From Sphingobacteriia bacterium RIFOXYC2_FULL_35_18 (lineage in GTDB: Bacteria; Bacteroidota; Bacteroidia; Chitinophagales; Chitinophagaceae): DNA of 64,000 nucleotides. A program made the position numbers and the translations under genes. The stretch lies in the NCBI GenBank assembly GCA_001829005.1, contig MIAG01000002.1, forward strand, positions 1 through 64,000, written 5' to 3'. The stretch's first letter is position 1. Each line of letters starts with the position of its first letter. The notes beneath the pieces were generated by a model that worked only from the letters and a program-made list of their open reading frames with translations, searched no databases and was not told the DNA's origin. Shown here in pieces: positions 46,281 to 53,648 of the stretch.

Positions 46281-46928
46281 TTAGTTTGACCTCTTTTTTA
46301 AATCCATGCCACATTTAGTGCATTTACCAGGTTTATTGCTGGTGACATCCGAATGCATGGGGCAAGAATATATTTTCATCACTTCCATTTTCATTTTCTC
46401 TTTTGGAGAAAGTGTCAATGAGGTTCCACATTTTGAACACTTACCTGGCTTGTCACTAGTTATGTCCGGGTGATTAAAACATGAATATGTTTGAACAGAT
46501 TGCTCCTCTCCTTTTAAATCCATTCCGCATTTCGGGCACTTACCTGACTCATCACTTGCCACATCGGGGTGCATCGGACAGGTATAGGTTTTCATTACCT
46601 CCATTTTCATTTTTTCCTTGGGTGAAAGATTCATTTTAGAACCACATACAGAACATTTGCCGGGTTTATCTCTTGTAATAGCTGGGTGTGCAGGGCATTC
46701 ATAAAGACCAACTACCTCCATTTTCATTTTTTCTTTAGGAGTAAGGTTCCTACCACATTTAGGGCATTTTCCAGATTTGTCCATAATCACATCAGGATGC
46801 ATTGGACATATATAGGTTTTTTCAACAGCTTGTTTATTTTTGTTTTTTTGTATTGTTGAAACCTGAGCAAAGACTGAAAAAGATAAGATAGGCAGCACTG
46901 CCACCATTAGCATTTTAATTGCTTTCAT
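46281..46928 (-). CDS. Exported protein of five tandem heavy-metal-binding domains
   Basis: A 215-aa protein with a signal peptide (ends SFSVFAQ) and then only HMBD modules: five copies of a YxCPMHPDVxxDKPGKCxKCGM unit about 36 residues apart. Between copies 1/2, 2/3 and 4/5 lies an identical linker PKEKMKMEV. Copies 2 and 4 have lost the Met of CPMHP (CPAHP and CFNHP), and copies 1, 2 and 4 have altered CGM. The array probably stores or delivers Cu to the Cus pump; it leads the operon, 35 bp upstream. Confidence 0.85.
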   Translation of the reverse strand: MKAIKMLMVAVLPILSFSVFAQVSTIQKNKNKQAVEKTYICPMHPDVIMDKSGKCPKCGRNLTPKEKMKMEVVGLYECPAHPAITRDKPGKCSVCGSKMNLSPKEKMKMEVMKTYTCPMHPDVASDESGKCPKCGMDLKGEEQSVQTYSCFNHPDITSDKPGKCSKCGTSLTLSPKEKMKMEVMKIYSCPMHSDVTSNKPGKCTKCGMDLKKRSN

Positions 46929-47026
46929 TTTTTCATGATTTTATTGTTGCATAACATTATACGGCAAAAAGAAACGCCTATAGCCTGACAATTTTAGTTG
47001 TCTGGCACTGCTAAGTCAATATGAAA

Positions 47027-47425
47027 TTAAATGAGGATAGTTCTGTTAAGAAGGTATATTGCTGTCTTGCTACTTCGGGGTGGGGCATGACTTATTGGAT
47101 ACTCTTCAATTGAAGAGACATAGAAAATATCCGATAATGAAAAAAGGGATAGCGGTAAGTCAAGAATTGTGAGTGTAAAATTAATTGAGACTGATTCAGT
47201 AGCTTTTTGTTCTGAAACGTTCTTTATAAACTTGTTTTCATCTTTACAACAGCCATTATCTTTTGTATCGGATTCCTCCATCCCACAATTTTCGCATTTC
47301 GTAGAATCTCTATACATTAAACCCCAGTCAGCAAGTTTACCCATACAATAATGCATGCGTATAGTAGCCCCTGAGGAAGTACTCAGAAATAAAATTGCTA
47401 CTATAAATGTGATAAACTTTTTCAT
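47027..47425 (-). CDS. HYC_CC_PP-family exported protein
   Basis: A 132-aa exported protein carrying all three family hallmarks in order: MHYCMGKL (29-36), a Cys-rich loop with KCENCG and GCC (about 43-60), and the C-terminal SHAPPRSS. The signal peptide covers about residues 1-20. The family is common beside metal genes in Bacteroidota and its function is unknown; the Cys/His content suggests metal binding. It lies 98 bp before the five-HMBD gene, and a TACATTTG -7-like box precedes it, so it may lead the cus transcript. Confidence 0.8.
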   Translation of the reverse strand: MKKFITFIVAILFLSTSSGATIRMHYCMGKLADWGLMYRDSTKCENCGMEESDTKDNGCCKDENKFIKNVSEQKATESVSINFTLTILDLPLSLFSLSDIFYVSSIEEYPISHAPPRSSKTAIYLLNRTILI

Positions 47426-47563
47426 AAACTTGCCTAAACAAATGTATAGTTTCTTTTTACAAATGGAGTTTAAAATTTTAGTTCTATGCTTAGCAATTCA
47501 TCAAACTATGATTTAAATGAATATTTAATAGTTTAAAAATTAATTAATTGGCAATACATGGCT

Positions 47564-47695
47564 TCATTCACGGTTCTGAATTCTATAGAGCTTCTTTGTT
47601 TTACCCATCAATCTAAGGCCAGGAATACTAAATTGAGTATAAGTTTTGTTTCTAACCCAAACGGTACAATCATTACACCAAAAATATGTTTTGAT
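47564..47695 (-). pseudogene. DUF2147-like C-terminal fragment
   Basis: A 43-codon frame without a start codon that ends with PGLRLMGKTKKLYRIQ, similar to the end of the DUF2147 domain at 34614-35855 (HGMRLFGKTKTLTRVN) in the same arrangement. It is probably the remnant of a second DUF2147 gene whose 5' part is gone. The rest of 47426-47800 shows nothing else. Confidence 0.45.
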
Positions 47696-47800
47696 TTATT
47701 CTCAATTTGAATAGTATGATACAAATCAAACTACTTATCATTTCGGCACGCTCTTAGAGATAAAGAAACGTAAATCTTTCACCCACCTTATGGATAGGAT

Positions 47801-47837
47801 AAAAAAGCTATAAAATATCAATTTTTTAGCTTTTTTC
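47801..47837. terminator. Bidirectional terminator at the metal/mobile region border
   Basis: AAAAAAGCTATAAAA pairs with TTTTTTAGCTTTTTT across a 6-nt loop, with A-run and T-run on the two sides, so it can terminate in both directions. It separates the small HTH gene from the DUF2147 remnant and the HYC_CC_PP gene and marks the change from metal genes to mobile-element genes. Confidence 0.65.
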
Positions 47838-47902
47838 TTTTCTTGGAAACGGCACCTTGCCCATCACCCTCATAAATTTGACTAGGGTGGTAAGTCGGAA
47901 AT

Positions 47903-48049
47903 TCACCTCCCTTTTTCAATACGTTTTAGCATATCTACTCGTACATCACATAAATGTGCAAACGTAGATAAGGACAACTCGTGTTCCTCCCTGTATTCTT
48001 TGATGACTAAACCAACTTGCACATGATGATCATTGATAGCTTTATTCAT
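47903..48049 (-). CDS. Small XRE-type helix-turn-helix protein
   Basis: A 48-aa ATG-initiated gene. The sequence VIKEYREEHELSLSTFAHLCDVRVDMLKRIEKG is read in two parts: IKEYREEHELSLSTFAH (helices 1-2) and DVRVDMLKRIEKG (recognition helix and turn), the Cro/XRE pattern. It stops immediately after the core HTH, so it is shorter than most members; either a minimal regulator or a truncated one. It lies at the left edge of the mobile-element region on the minus strand, where such regulators commonly sit. Confidence 0.6.
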   Translation of the reverse strand: MNKAINDHHVQVGLVIKEYREEHELSLSTFAHLCDVRVDMLKRIEKGR

Positions 48050-48118
48050 CCTGCCAAATTACATTGAACAAAAAAAGCTTTGGCATACGATTATACACCA
48101 GTCAGAAATAAACGATTA

Positions 48119-48379
48119 TTACGAATGCGAAATATCCTGCCCCTGAAATTTCTTAGCAGTATCAATTCTTTTTTGAGTGATAGAAAATCGTATCGTGTCT
48201 GCATGAAAGATCCGTACTGCACCTTCCTCTTCCAATAGGCTAAGACAGAAATAGATGGCTGACCAGTCAATCGGTAAACGCAAAATCAATTCACGTGGAA
48301 TAAATTGGTATAAACTAGGTTGAGTAGATCCCTTAGCCATCTGTGCAAGAGTCGACAATATCAATTCTTTCTGTTCCAT
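48119..48379 (-). CDS. Hypothetical small winged-helix-like protein
   Basis: An 86-aa protein with predicted helices at 5-16 and 40-55 and a possible wing (GAVRIFHADTIRFSIT). LPIDWSAIYFCLSLLEEEGAVRIF is close to the spacing of winged-helix helices 2-3. No family is recognised. It lies 69 bp upstream of the HTH gene in the same direction and diverges from the next gene, so a regulatory job is possible. Confidence 0.45.
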   Translation of the reverse strand: MEQKELILSTLAQMAKGSTQPSLYQFIPRELILRLPIDWSAIYFCLSLLEEEGAVRIFHADTIRFSITQKRIDTAKKFQGQDISHS

Positions 48380-48456
48380 CTGCCGAAGATAAGGGTTGGA
48401 AAATCAAATGATAAAATGACGGGGAAACCTTTTAAACATTCACATATTTTTACACC

Positions 48457-48705
48457 ATGCCGGAAAACTTTGAACTTCCTTTATGGTACAATGGAAAAAA
48501 AATCATGTTACCTGCTGAATTTCAGCCATGGGGATACACACACCGCATTACTGTCTATGTTGAGGACTTTCCATTTGTGTTTGAACTCGATGAAGAAAAA
48601 AATTATAGGACTATCGTATTGGAACAGGATAGAAAAAAAGCGGAGAAAATAGACCAACAATTATTACAGGCTATTGCGGAAACCTTGCAGAAATTATTTT
48701 CCTAA
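48457..48705 (+). CDS. Hypothetical protein of the mobile element
   Basis: An 82-aa acidic cytosolic protein: beta-rich first half (ELPLWYNGKKIMLPAEF, then HRITVYVEDFPFVFEL) and a C-terminal helix (KKAEKIDQQLLQAIAETLQKLF). No signal peptide or membrane segment. I do not recognise a named family. It diverges from the 86-aa gene and its last 4 bp overlap the convergent zinc-ribbon gene. Confidence 0.5.
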   Translation: MPENFELPLWYNGKKIMLPAEFQPWGYTHRITVYVEDFPFVFELDEEKNYRTIVLEQDRKKAEKIDQQLLQAIAETLQKLFS

Positions 48706-49100
48706 CTATCCATTGATTTATACACTGCACTATCGAACCCTATAAAAATGCTGATATAACCTTCATCTTTAAAATGGTAACCGTATCGATAACAGAAAAT
48801 AAAGTCCTTGTGCGTATGCGTATAATAATCCAGGTTAAATCCCTGTTTGATAATCTGCTCCCTTTTCTTTTTTACATACTCCTTATTCCCCAGAGCCTTA
48901 CCCAGTATTAAAAAATTCTTCAAAAGAATTTTATTAATCTTTTTAATATCCGGATGGGTATCAGCCCGCCTGGGATTATGATGGGCTGCTTTGCATTGCT
49001 CATTACAGAACTTGGCATCCTTACGCATTTTAGGATCAAGTGCTTTGCCACAGCCAACATAAAGACAGTATCGTTTGGGTTGTAAGGCGTCTGTTTCCAT
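48702..49100 (-). CDS. Zinc-ribbon-like hypothetical protein
   Basis: A 132-aa cytosolic protein. The N-terminal YCLYVGCGKALDPKMRKD followed by KFCNEQCKAAHHNPRR holds four Cys spaced like a zinc ribbon of the kind that recognises nucleic acids. The rest is basic and then aromatic, without a known domain. It is divergent from ssb and shares with it a region bearing a perfect 12-bp-arm palindrome, so the two may be regulated together. Confidence 0.55.
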   Translation of the reverse strand: METDALQPKRYCLYVGCGKALDPKMRKDAKFCNEQCKAAHHNPRRADTHPDIKKINKILLKNFLILGKALGNKEYVKKKREQIIKQGFNLDYYTHTHKDFIFCYRYGYHFKDEGYISIFIGFDSAVYKSMDS

Positions 49101-49115
49101 TCATAAATCTAATCA

Positions 49116-49140
49116 AATATCCGTATCAGATACGGATATT
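49116..49140. promoter_or_regulatory. Perfect palindrome and iteron-like repeats before ssb
   Basis: AATATCCGTATC and GATACGGATATT form perfect 12-bp arms around a central A. A further ACGGATAT lies at 49147-49154, giving three copies of ATATCCGT/ACGGATAT in 40 bp. It sits 16 bp before the zinc-ribbon gene start and 74 bp before ssb. Operator of an autoregulated element repressor is the likely role; a replication-initiator iteron is an alternative. Confidence 0.65.
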
Positions 49141-49213
49141 ATACGAAACGGATATGGATAAATACGGTTTACCTCATTTTGAAATTCAAGTTTTGCAATT
49201 CAAATCACACATC

Positions 49214-49543
49214 ATGAAAACAAAAAACTTCGTTCAGTTGATCGGCTATCTCGGCAACGACCCCGAGATACATTTGACCATTACAGGTAGGATATTGGGT
49301 CGTTTACGATTAGCTACTGACTTCTTCCTTAAAAATGAAGATGGTACCAGTTCAAAAAAAACAACATGGCATGACATCAATGCCTGGAACAAACTGGCAG
49401 AAACCCTACCTGGTCAATTCATTAAGGGAAGCCATGTAATGGTAGAGGGAGAGATCCAATACCGCACGTTCCTTGATCATGAGGGTCACAAACGCTACGT
49501 AACCGAAATCAAAGCCGCCAACATCCTTAACCTCGACCGTTGA
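49214..49543 (+). CDS. ssb: Single-stranded DNA-binding protein (first copy)
   Basis: The ATG at 49214 gives 109 residues beginning KNFVQLIGYLGNDPEIHLT, the usual SSB start; longer readings upstream add no homologous residues. The OB fold is complete with TWHDINAWNKLAETLPGQFIKGSHVMVEGEI as two adjacent parts (TWHDINAWNKLAE and GSHVMVEGEI). The acidic C-terminal tail and DDDxPF tip of housekeeping SSBs are missing, so it is an accessory SSB for element transfer or replication. Genes downstream encode TnsA-like nucleases in the same direction. Confidence 0.9.
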   Translation: MKTKNFVQLIGYLGNDPEIHLTITGRILGRLRLATDFFLKNEDGTSSKKTTWHDINAWNKLAETLPGQFIKGSHVMVEGEIQYRTFLDHEGHKRYVTEIKAANILNLDR

Positions 49544-49553
49544 CCCCAAATAC

Positions 49554-50114
49554 ATGCTTATGAAAACTGGCTCCATTAAATTCACCTACCGCACCCCCCA
49601 ACCTCTCAAAGGTTGGGGTTGCCGGTTTGACTCTCTGACAGAACTACGTTTTGCAATTTCAGTTTTAGAAGACCATGCCTTGATTCGTTCCCCTCTTTCA
49701 CTGTATTTCCATCCCGGTTCAGGTCAGTTGACGCATTTCCCAAAATTTGCCTATCGGAGATACACACCCGATTTCTTGATCCGCAATTACGAAACAAAAA
49801 AAGCCACCCTTGTTGAAATCAAACCACGGGCATTTGAAGACGAGTCTTCCCTGGCATTGCACCAAATGGTCGCAAACAATTACATCCGAACGCTGAAACT
49901 TGATTGGCAGTATAAAGTCATTTTTGATGACGAGATAATCCTATCAGCAGGACAACTAACCCATTACCATGACTGTCTGCAACTCGCAGTGAAAGACAGA
50001 TTTAAGTGGTATGAAGAATACTACAAAAGAATAACCGGTAACCCACATTTAACTGCACACAAATCAAATGCAGAAATGGAATTTCTCATGCGTGGATGGT
50101 TACCTGAAAAATAA
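49554..50114 (+). CDS. TnsA-like endonuclease-domain protein 1
   Basis: A 186-aa protein matching the TnsA N-terminal catalytic domain, a restriction-type fold. Candidate active-site residues are Glu30 (SLTELRF), Asp73 (RRYTPDFLIR) and Glu88-x-Lys90 (TLVEIKP). There is no C-terminal TnsC-binding region and no TnsB/TnsC in the window. ATGs at 49554 and 49560 are both possible. It lies 10 bp after ssb and is followed 7 bp later by a paralogue, so the two may work as a heterodimer. Confidence 0.7.
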   Translation: MLMKTGSIKFTYRTPQPLKGWGCRFDSLTELRFAISVLEDHALIRSPLSLYFHPGSGQLTHFPKFAYRRYTPDFLIRNYETKKATLVEIKPRAFEDESSLALHQMVANNYIRTLKLDWQYKVIFDDEIILSAGQLTHYHDCLQLAVKDRFKWYEEYYKRITGNPHLTAHKSNAEMEFLMRGWLPEK

Positions 50115-50121
50115 CAACACC

Positions 50122-50637
50122 ATGGCAAAATTTACCTACCATCAAAATTCGATCGCCTGTTTATATCAAGGTGAATGGCTTGATTCCATACTGGAGTTGC
50201 GCTACATCCTTTCAGTTGAAGAATCCCATTGCTGGTTGCGGGAAGATTTATCCATTTATTACAATCTGGATGAAGCGCCAGAAGGAATAAAAGGTGGCCT
50301 AAAAACATATACACCCGATTTTCTAGTACGGAATATCTACACTGGTAAAGCTACGCTGGTGGAATTAAAACCTTCAGCTTATGATGATCATTGGGAACTT
50401 CTCCGAAGAAGAAAAATCGCTGAAAATTTTATACAGTTCATGGGATTTGACTGGGATTTTAAAGTAGTCTTTTCCCACCAAATAGTATTGCCCCGTCGGG
50501 CCCAATTAAAATTTGATAATTTCCTCGACAAGTGGCGAATCGGATTTTCGCCTCAAAAATTGTATAAACTCGATTGCCAATCATTGAGCTATACAGATTT
50601 TGTTATGTATGGTGGCTCACAAGCAATCGTAACCTGA
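50122..50637 (+). CDS. TnsA-like endonuclease-domain protein 2
   Basis: The ATG at 50122 gives 171 residues and places the start just behind the first paralogue. Catalytic-type residues line up with it: Glu25 (ILELRYIL), Asp66 (TYTPDFLVR) and Glu81-x-Lys83 (TLVELKP). Overall identity to the neighbour is low outside these motifs, so the duplication is old. No transposase partner is near. Roles in processing element DNA during transfer, or in defence, are both open. Confidence 0.7.
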   Translation: MAKFTYHQNSIACLYQGEWLDSILELRYILSVEESHCWLREDLSIYYNLDEAPEGIKGGLKTYTPDFLVRNIYTGKATLVELKPSAYDDHWELLRRRKIAENFIQFMGFDWDFKVVFSHQIVLPRRAQLKFDNFLDKWRIGFSPQKLYKLDCQSLSYTDFVMYGGSQAIVT

Positions 50638-50722
50638 TGACATCATCCGTTGCGACGCTCCGTTCATGGTTCTGTTCCCTGATATCTCTTACCCTATTTC
50701 AAATCGCTCATTGCTACAACCA

Positions 50723-50772
50723 GTAGAGAGCACATCCCCTGCACAGCCTTAAACAGGGGATGCGCTCCCTAC
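50723..50772. terminator. Long perfect-type hairpin between tnsA-like 2 and radC
   Basis: GTAGAGAGCACATCCCCTG and CAGGGGATGCGCTCCCTAC pair over 19 positions with two G-U-compatible changes, closing a loop of 12 nt. It is the strongest hairpin of the region, 86 bp after the nuclease stop and 23 bp before radC. There is no T-run; it may attenuate or protect mRNA ends. Confidence 0.6.
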
Positions 50773-50794
50773 TTATTAACAAAAAAAATATTGT

Positions 50795-51259
50795 ATGCAA
50801 CCCTCAGAAAATAATTGGAACATGGTAAGTGAAATCGAATTGGTTTACAGATCAAAAATTAAAGCAACACAAAGACCTTTATTAAGATCCTCAAATGATG
50901 TTTTTGAATTTTTATTGCAACATTGGAACCATGACAAGATTGAATTGATAGAAAATGCAAAAGCGATTTTCTTAAATACCGCCTGTAATGTTCTCGGACT
51001 TCTCGACATTTCAATGGGCGGAACTACCAGCACTATTGTAGACCCCAAGATTGTTTTTCTACCAGCTATTAAACTTAATGCCAATCGCATTATACTTGCC
51101 CATAATCACCCATCCGGCAGGGTAAATCCTAGCGCAAATGACCTTTTGTTTACAGAAAATATATGTAAGGCAGGAATGTTGCTTGAGATTAAAATTATGG
51201 ATCACATGATCATCTCCAAAGACACTTATTACTCTTTTGCAGACGAGGGTAAAATCTGA
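50795..51259 (+). CDS. radC: RadC-family JAB-domain metalloprotein
   Basis: A 154-aa JAB/MPN-domain protein without the N-terminal helix-hairpin-helix of full RadC. Zinc-ligand motif His103-Asn-His105-Pro-Ser-Gly followed by Asp116 (NPSANDLLFT) is complete, and Glu53 could be the catalytic acid. Short RadC proteins are usual in Bacteroidota mobile elements; the biochemical role is unsettled, but the JAB fold is otherwise that of deubiquitinase-like peptidases. This is notable because a ubiquitin-like PRTRC cassette lies 2.4 kb downstream without its own JAB protein. Confidence 0.85.
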   Translation: MQPSENNWNMVSEIELVYRSKIKATQRPLLRSSNDVFEFLLQHWNHDKIELIENAKAIFLNTACNVLGLLDISMGGTTSTIVDPKIVFLPAIKLNANRIILAHNHPSGRVNPSANDLLFTENICKAGMLLEIKIMDHMIISKDTYYSFADEGKI

Positions 51260-51272
51260 TCCTGTCGATTTC

Positions 51273-51311
51273 TTATCAACCCCTCCATTGGTATTGAGAG
51301 GGGATTGATAA
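51273..51311. terminator. Hairpin between radC and second ssb
   Basis: TTATCAA-CCCCTC pairs with GAGGGG-A-TTGATAA with one bulge and a 12-nt loop, followed by a short A-run. It begins 13 bp after the radC stop. A similar TTGTCAA...CCCCT hairpin occurs at 61294-61333, suggesting a reused terminator or processing type in this element. Confidence 0.55.
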
Positions 51312-51349
51312 AAAATCTCCATTACATTTTTTTAATTAAAAAACATTTT

Positions 51350-51727
51350 ATGCAAATCACAGGAAGGATCACAGCCGATGCAAAAATCAACACAGTAAAA
51401 GGCGACAAAGAAGTCGTCAATTTCTCCATTGCTGTTAATGACCGCTACAAAGTAAAAGGAACAAACGAGGTAAAGGAGTTCGTCACATTCATCAATGTCG
51501 CCTGGTGGATGAGTACCGGAATCCTTAAAATATTAAAAAAAGGCGCGATCGTGACAGTTACTGGTCGCTTATCGTGCAATGCTTACATCGACATGAATGG
51601 CAATGCAAAGGCAAGTATCAATTTCAACGCGGATAAGATCGATCTGATCCATTCCAAAAAAGCGGAAGCAGTGATTGAAGCGGAGACTTCTTTGATTACT
51701 GAACCGGTTGCAGACCTGCCATTTTAA
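51350..51727 (+). CDS. ssb: Single-stranded DNA-binding protein (second copy)
   Basis: The ATG at 51350 starts the OB fold (MQITGRITADAKINTVK) and gives 125 residues. Core strands VNFSIAVNDRYKVKG, TFINVAWW and GAIVTVTGRLS match SSB. The C-terminus ends PVADLPF, a D/LPF-type tip able to recruit SSB partners, unlike the first SSB at 49214. The two SSBs are different in length and tail and thus not interchangeable. It is followed 21 bp later by the DUF932 gene. Confidence 0.88.
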   Translation: MQITGRITADAKINTVKGDKEVVNFSIAVNDRYKVKGTNEVKEFVTFINVAWWMSTGILKILKKGAIVTVTGRLSCNAYIDMNGNAKASINFNADKIDLIHSKKAEAVIEAETSLITEPVADLPF

Positions 51728-51748
51728 TCACCCAAAAACACTTCGCAA

Positions 51749-52807
51749 ATGTCACACGAAATCAATTTTAATGAAAACACTGGAAAGCACAGCTTCTTTT
51801 CAGTAAAGGAAACGCCCTGGCATGGATTAGGGCAGGTGATTGAAGATTATCCTACCAGTAAGGAAGCGCTTCAGTTTGCAGGGCTTGACTATAAAGTAGA
51901 AAAAAGAGCCCTCTTCACTTACGATAACGAAAACCAGGAGGCAGATGAAGAAACCGGCATTAAGATTCCCGAACTGGAAGTGCCTGATCACCACGCTACC
52001 ATACGTATAGATACCGAAGAGGTGCTCGGTGTGGTTGGAAAGGATTACGAGGTAGTACAGAATGTTGATGCCTTCTCATTCTTCGATTCGATCATCGGTG
52101 GGGATGGTATTCTTTACGAAACCGCAGGCGCATTGGGAAAAGGCGAAAGGATATTTATCACGGCCAAGTTGCCAGGTTACATCAAAGTGGGTAATGATGA
52201 TTGTATTGAAAAATACATCTTCCTGACCACATCACACGATGGCTATGGAAGCATCATGGCAGCATTTACACCTGTCAGGATCGTTTGTAACAATACCCTT
52301 AATGCTGCCTTGTCAAATCAAATCAATTCAGTAAAGATCAGGCACACCGCCAATGCAAAAGACAGGCTGGAACAGGCACACAGGTTGATGGGCATTACAG
52401 GTAATATTTCTGAAAAAATGCAGGAGGTATTTAACCAGTGGGCGAAGATCACCGTGTCTGATGCAGAAATGAAACAGTTGATTCAGTTTGCCCTTGTGCC
52501 AAACCGTGAAGCGCTTATGGCGCTCCAACAGGGAAGAACGGACGAATGTTCAACTTACTATCAGAATATGTGTGATGCAGCCTTCCAGTATGCCATGGAA
52601 AGTGATGCGCAGCAGATGGATACTACCCGTGGAACGCTGTTTGGTCTGTACAATGCCATTACCGGCTATTTTCAGAACGTTCGCAAATACAAGGATAACA
52701 CCGCTAAGATGAAATCATTGCTTTATGGCGGACTTGCCCAGCAGCGCGGACAAACAACATTTAACCTCTGTACGAGTTTTGCAGCAGGTAAACAGGAGAT
52801 CAGCTAA
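51749..52807 (+). CDS. DUF932 / phage-plasmid TIGR03299-type protein
   Basis: A 352-aa cytosolic protein of the DUF932 family. Seen: TPWHGLGQVIEDYPTSKEAL near the start, the conserved EVLGVVGKDYEVVQN, and the TTSHDGYGSIMAAFTPVRIVCNNTL region, whose two halves (TTSHDGYGSIMAAFTPVR and IVCNNTL) are typical. Such proteins are abundant on plasmids, phages and ICEs; some are DNA- or anti-restriction-related, but the function is unknown. It lies between ssb and DUF3560 in a plus-strand gene row that leads to the PRTRC genes. Confidence 0.87.
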   Translation: MSHEINFNENTGKHSFFSVKETPWHGLGQVIEDYPTSKEALQFAGLDYKVEKRALFTYDNENQEADEETGIKIPELEVPDHHATIRIDTEEVLGVVGKDYEVVQNVDAFSFFDSIIGGDGILYETAGALGKGERIFITAKLPGYIKVGNDDCIEKYIFLTTSHDGYGSIMAAFTPVRIVCNNTLNAALSNQINSVKIRHTANAKDRLEQAHRLMGITGNISEKMQEVFNQWAKITVSDAEMKQLIQFALVPNREALMALQQGRTDECSTYYQNMCDAAFQYAMESDAQQMDTTRGTLFGLYNAITGYFQNVRKYKDNTAKMKSLLYGGLAQQRGQTTFNLCTSFAAGKQEIS

Positions 52808-52877
52808 GAAACAAAGGGCTGCTTTTAAGAAGGCTACCCTTTTCACTAAAATTATCTAAAAAATAAAGTCATTTAAT

Positions 52878-53639
52878 ATGAAACATAATTTCCACGAAAG
52901 AAAGGCAAACAGGATTGACCATGCAAAGAAGCAGGCGAAGAAAAATGAAGAGCTTTCTGATTCTTTATTTGAAAAGGCCAGTAAGATGGCTTCTATAGTC
53001 CCCATGGGTCAGCCGATACTTGTCGGACACCACAGCGAAAAATCAGACCGGAATTACCGAAACAAGATCCACAACACATTTGGCAAAGCATTTGAAGCAG
53101 AGGACAAGGCAAAATATTACCACGATAAAGCAGAAACCATAGAGTCGAATGATGCAATTTCATCTGATGATCCTGAAGCACTGGCCAAGTTGAAGGATAA
53201 GCTCGCTTCACTTCAAAAGAGCCAGGACTTTATGAAAGCAGCCAATCAGTGCCTGCGAAAAAAAGATAAAGAAGGGTTTCTCAAACTCGAAATGGCCACA
53301 GAAGGAATGTGGGGAGAATTAAACTGCCCCAACAACTTCGGATTTCCACATTACAAGTTTTCCAACAATTCTGCGGAGATCAGGAGGATTAAAGATCGCA
53401 TAGTACAACTTCAAAAGATACAGGCGCTTGAAACAAAAGAAATACGCATTGGCGACTCTACAATCGTCATTAATGTTGAAGCCAACCGTGTGCAGATTTT
53501 ATTCAATTCTATTCCACCGGAGGAAATGCGAAAAAAACTGAAATTAAATGGGTTCAGATGGTCTCCAACCCAGGGTGTATGGCAGCGGCATATTACCAAT
53601 TATGCCATCTATATCGCAAAACAATTACTCACCGTTTAA
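52878..53639 (+). CDS. DUF3560-domain protein
   Basis: A 253-aa cytosolic protein. Residues 1-75 show the DUF3560 layout: an early helical segment rich in Lys/Glu, then GQPILVGHHSEKSDRNYRNK. A coiled coil (100-130) and a C-terminal domain with GFRWSPTQGVWQRHIT follow; the latter resembles the small beta domain also seen in anti-restriction ArdC-type neighbours. The family belongs to conjugative elements of Bacteroidota; the function is unknown. It is 10 bp upstream of the PRTRC genes and probably in their transcript. Confidence 0.83.
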   Translation: MKHNFHERKANRIDHAKKQAKKNEELSDSLFEKASKMASIVPMGQPILVGHHSEKSDRNYRNKIHNTFGKAFEAEDKAKYYHDKAETIESNDAISSDDPEALAKLKDKLASLQKSQDFMKAANQCLRKKDKEGFLKLEMATEGMWGELNCPNNFGFPHYKFSNNSAEIRRIKDRIVQLQKIQALETKEIRIGDSTIVINVEANRVQILFNSIPPEEMRKKLKLNGFRWSPTQGVWQRHITNYAIYIAKQLLTV

Positions 53640-53648
53640 TCAATTAAT

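Noticed and set aside
49040..49213. Upstream-extended start for the first ssb
   Set aside because: It would read through the palindrome and overlap the divergent zinc-ribbon gene; the ATG at 49214 gives the family-typical N-terminus.
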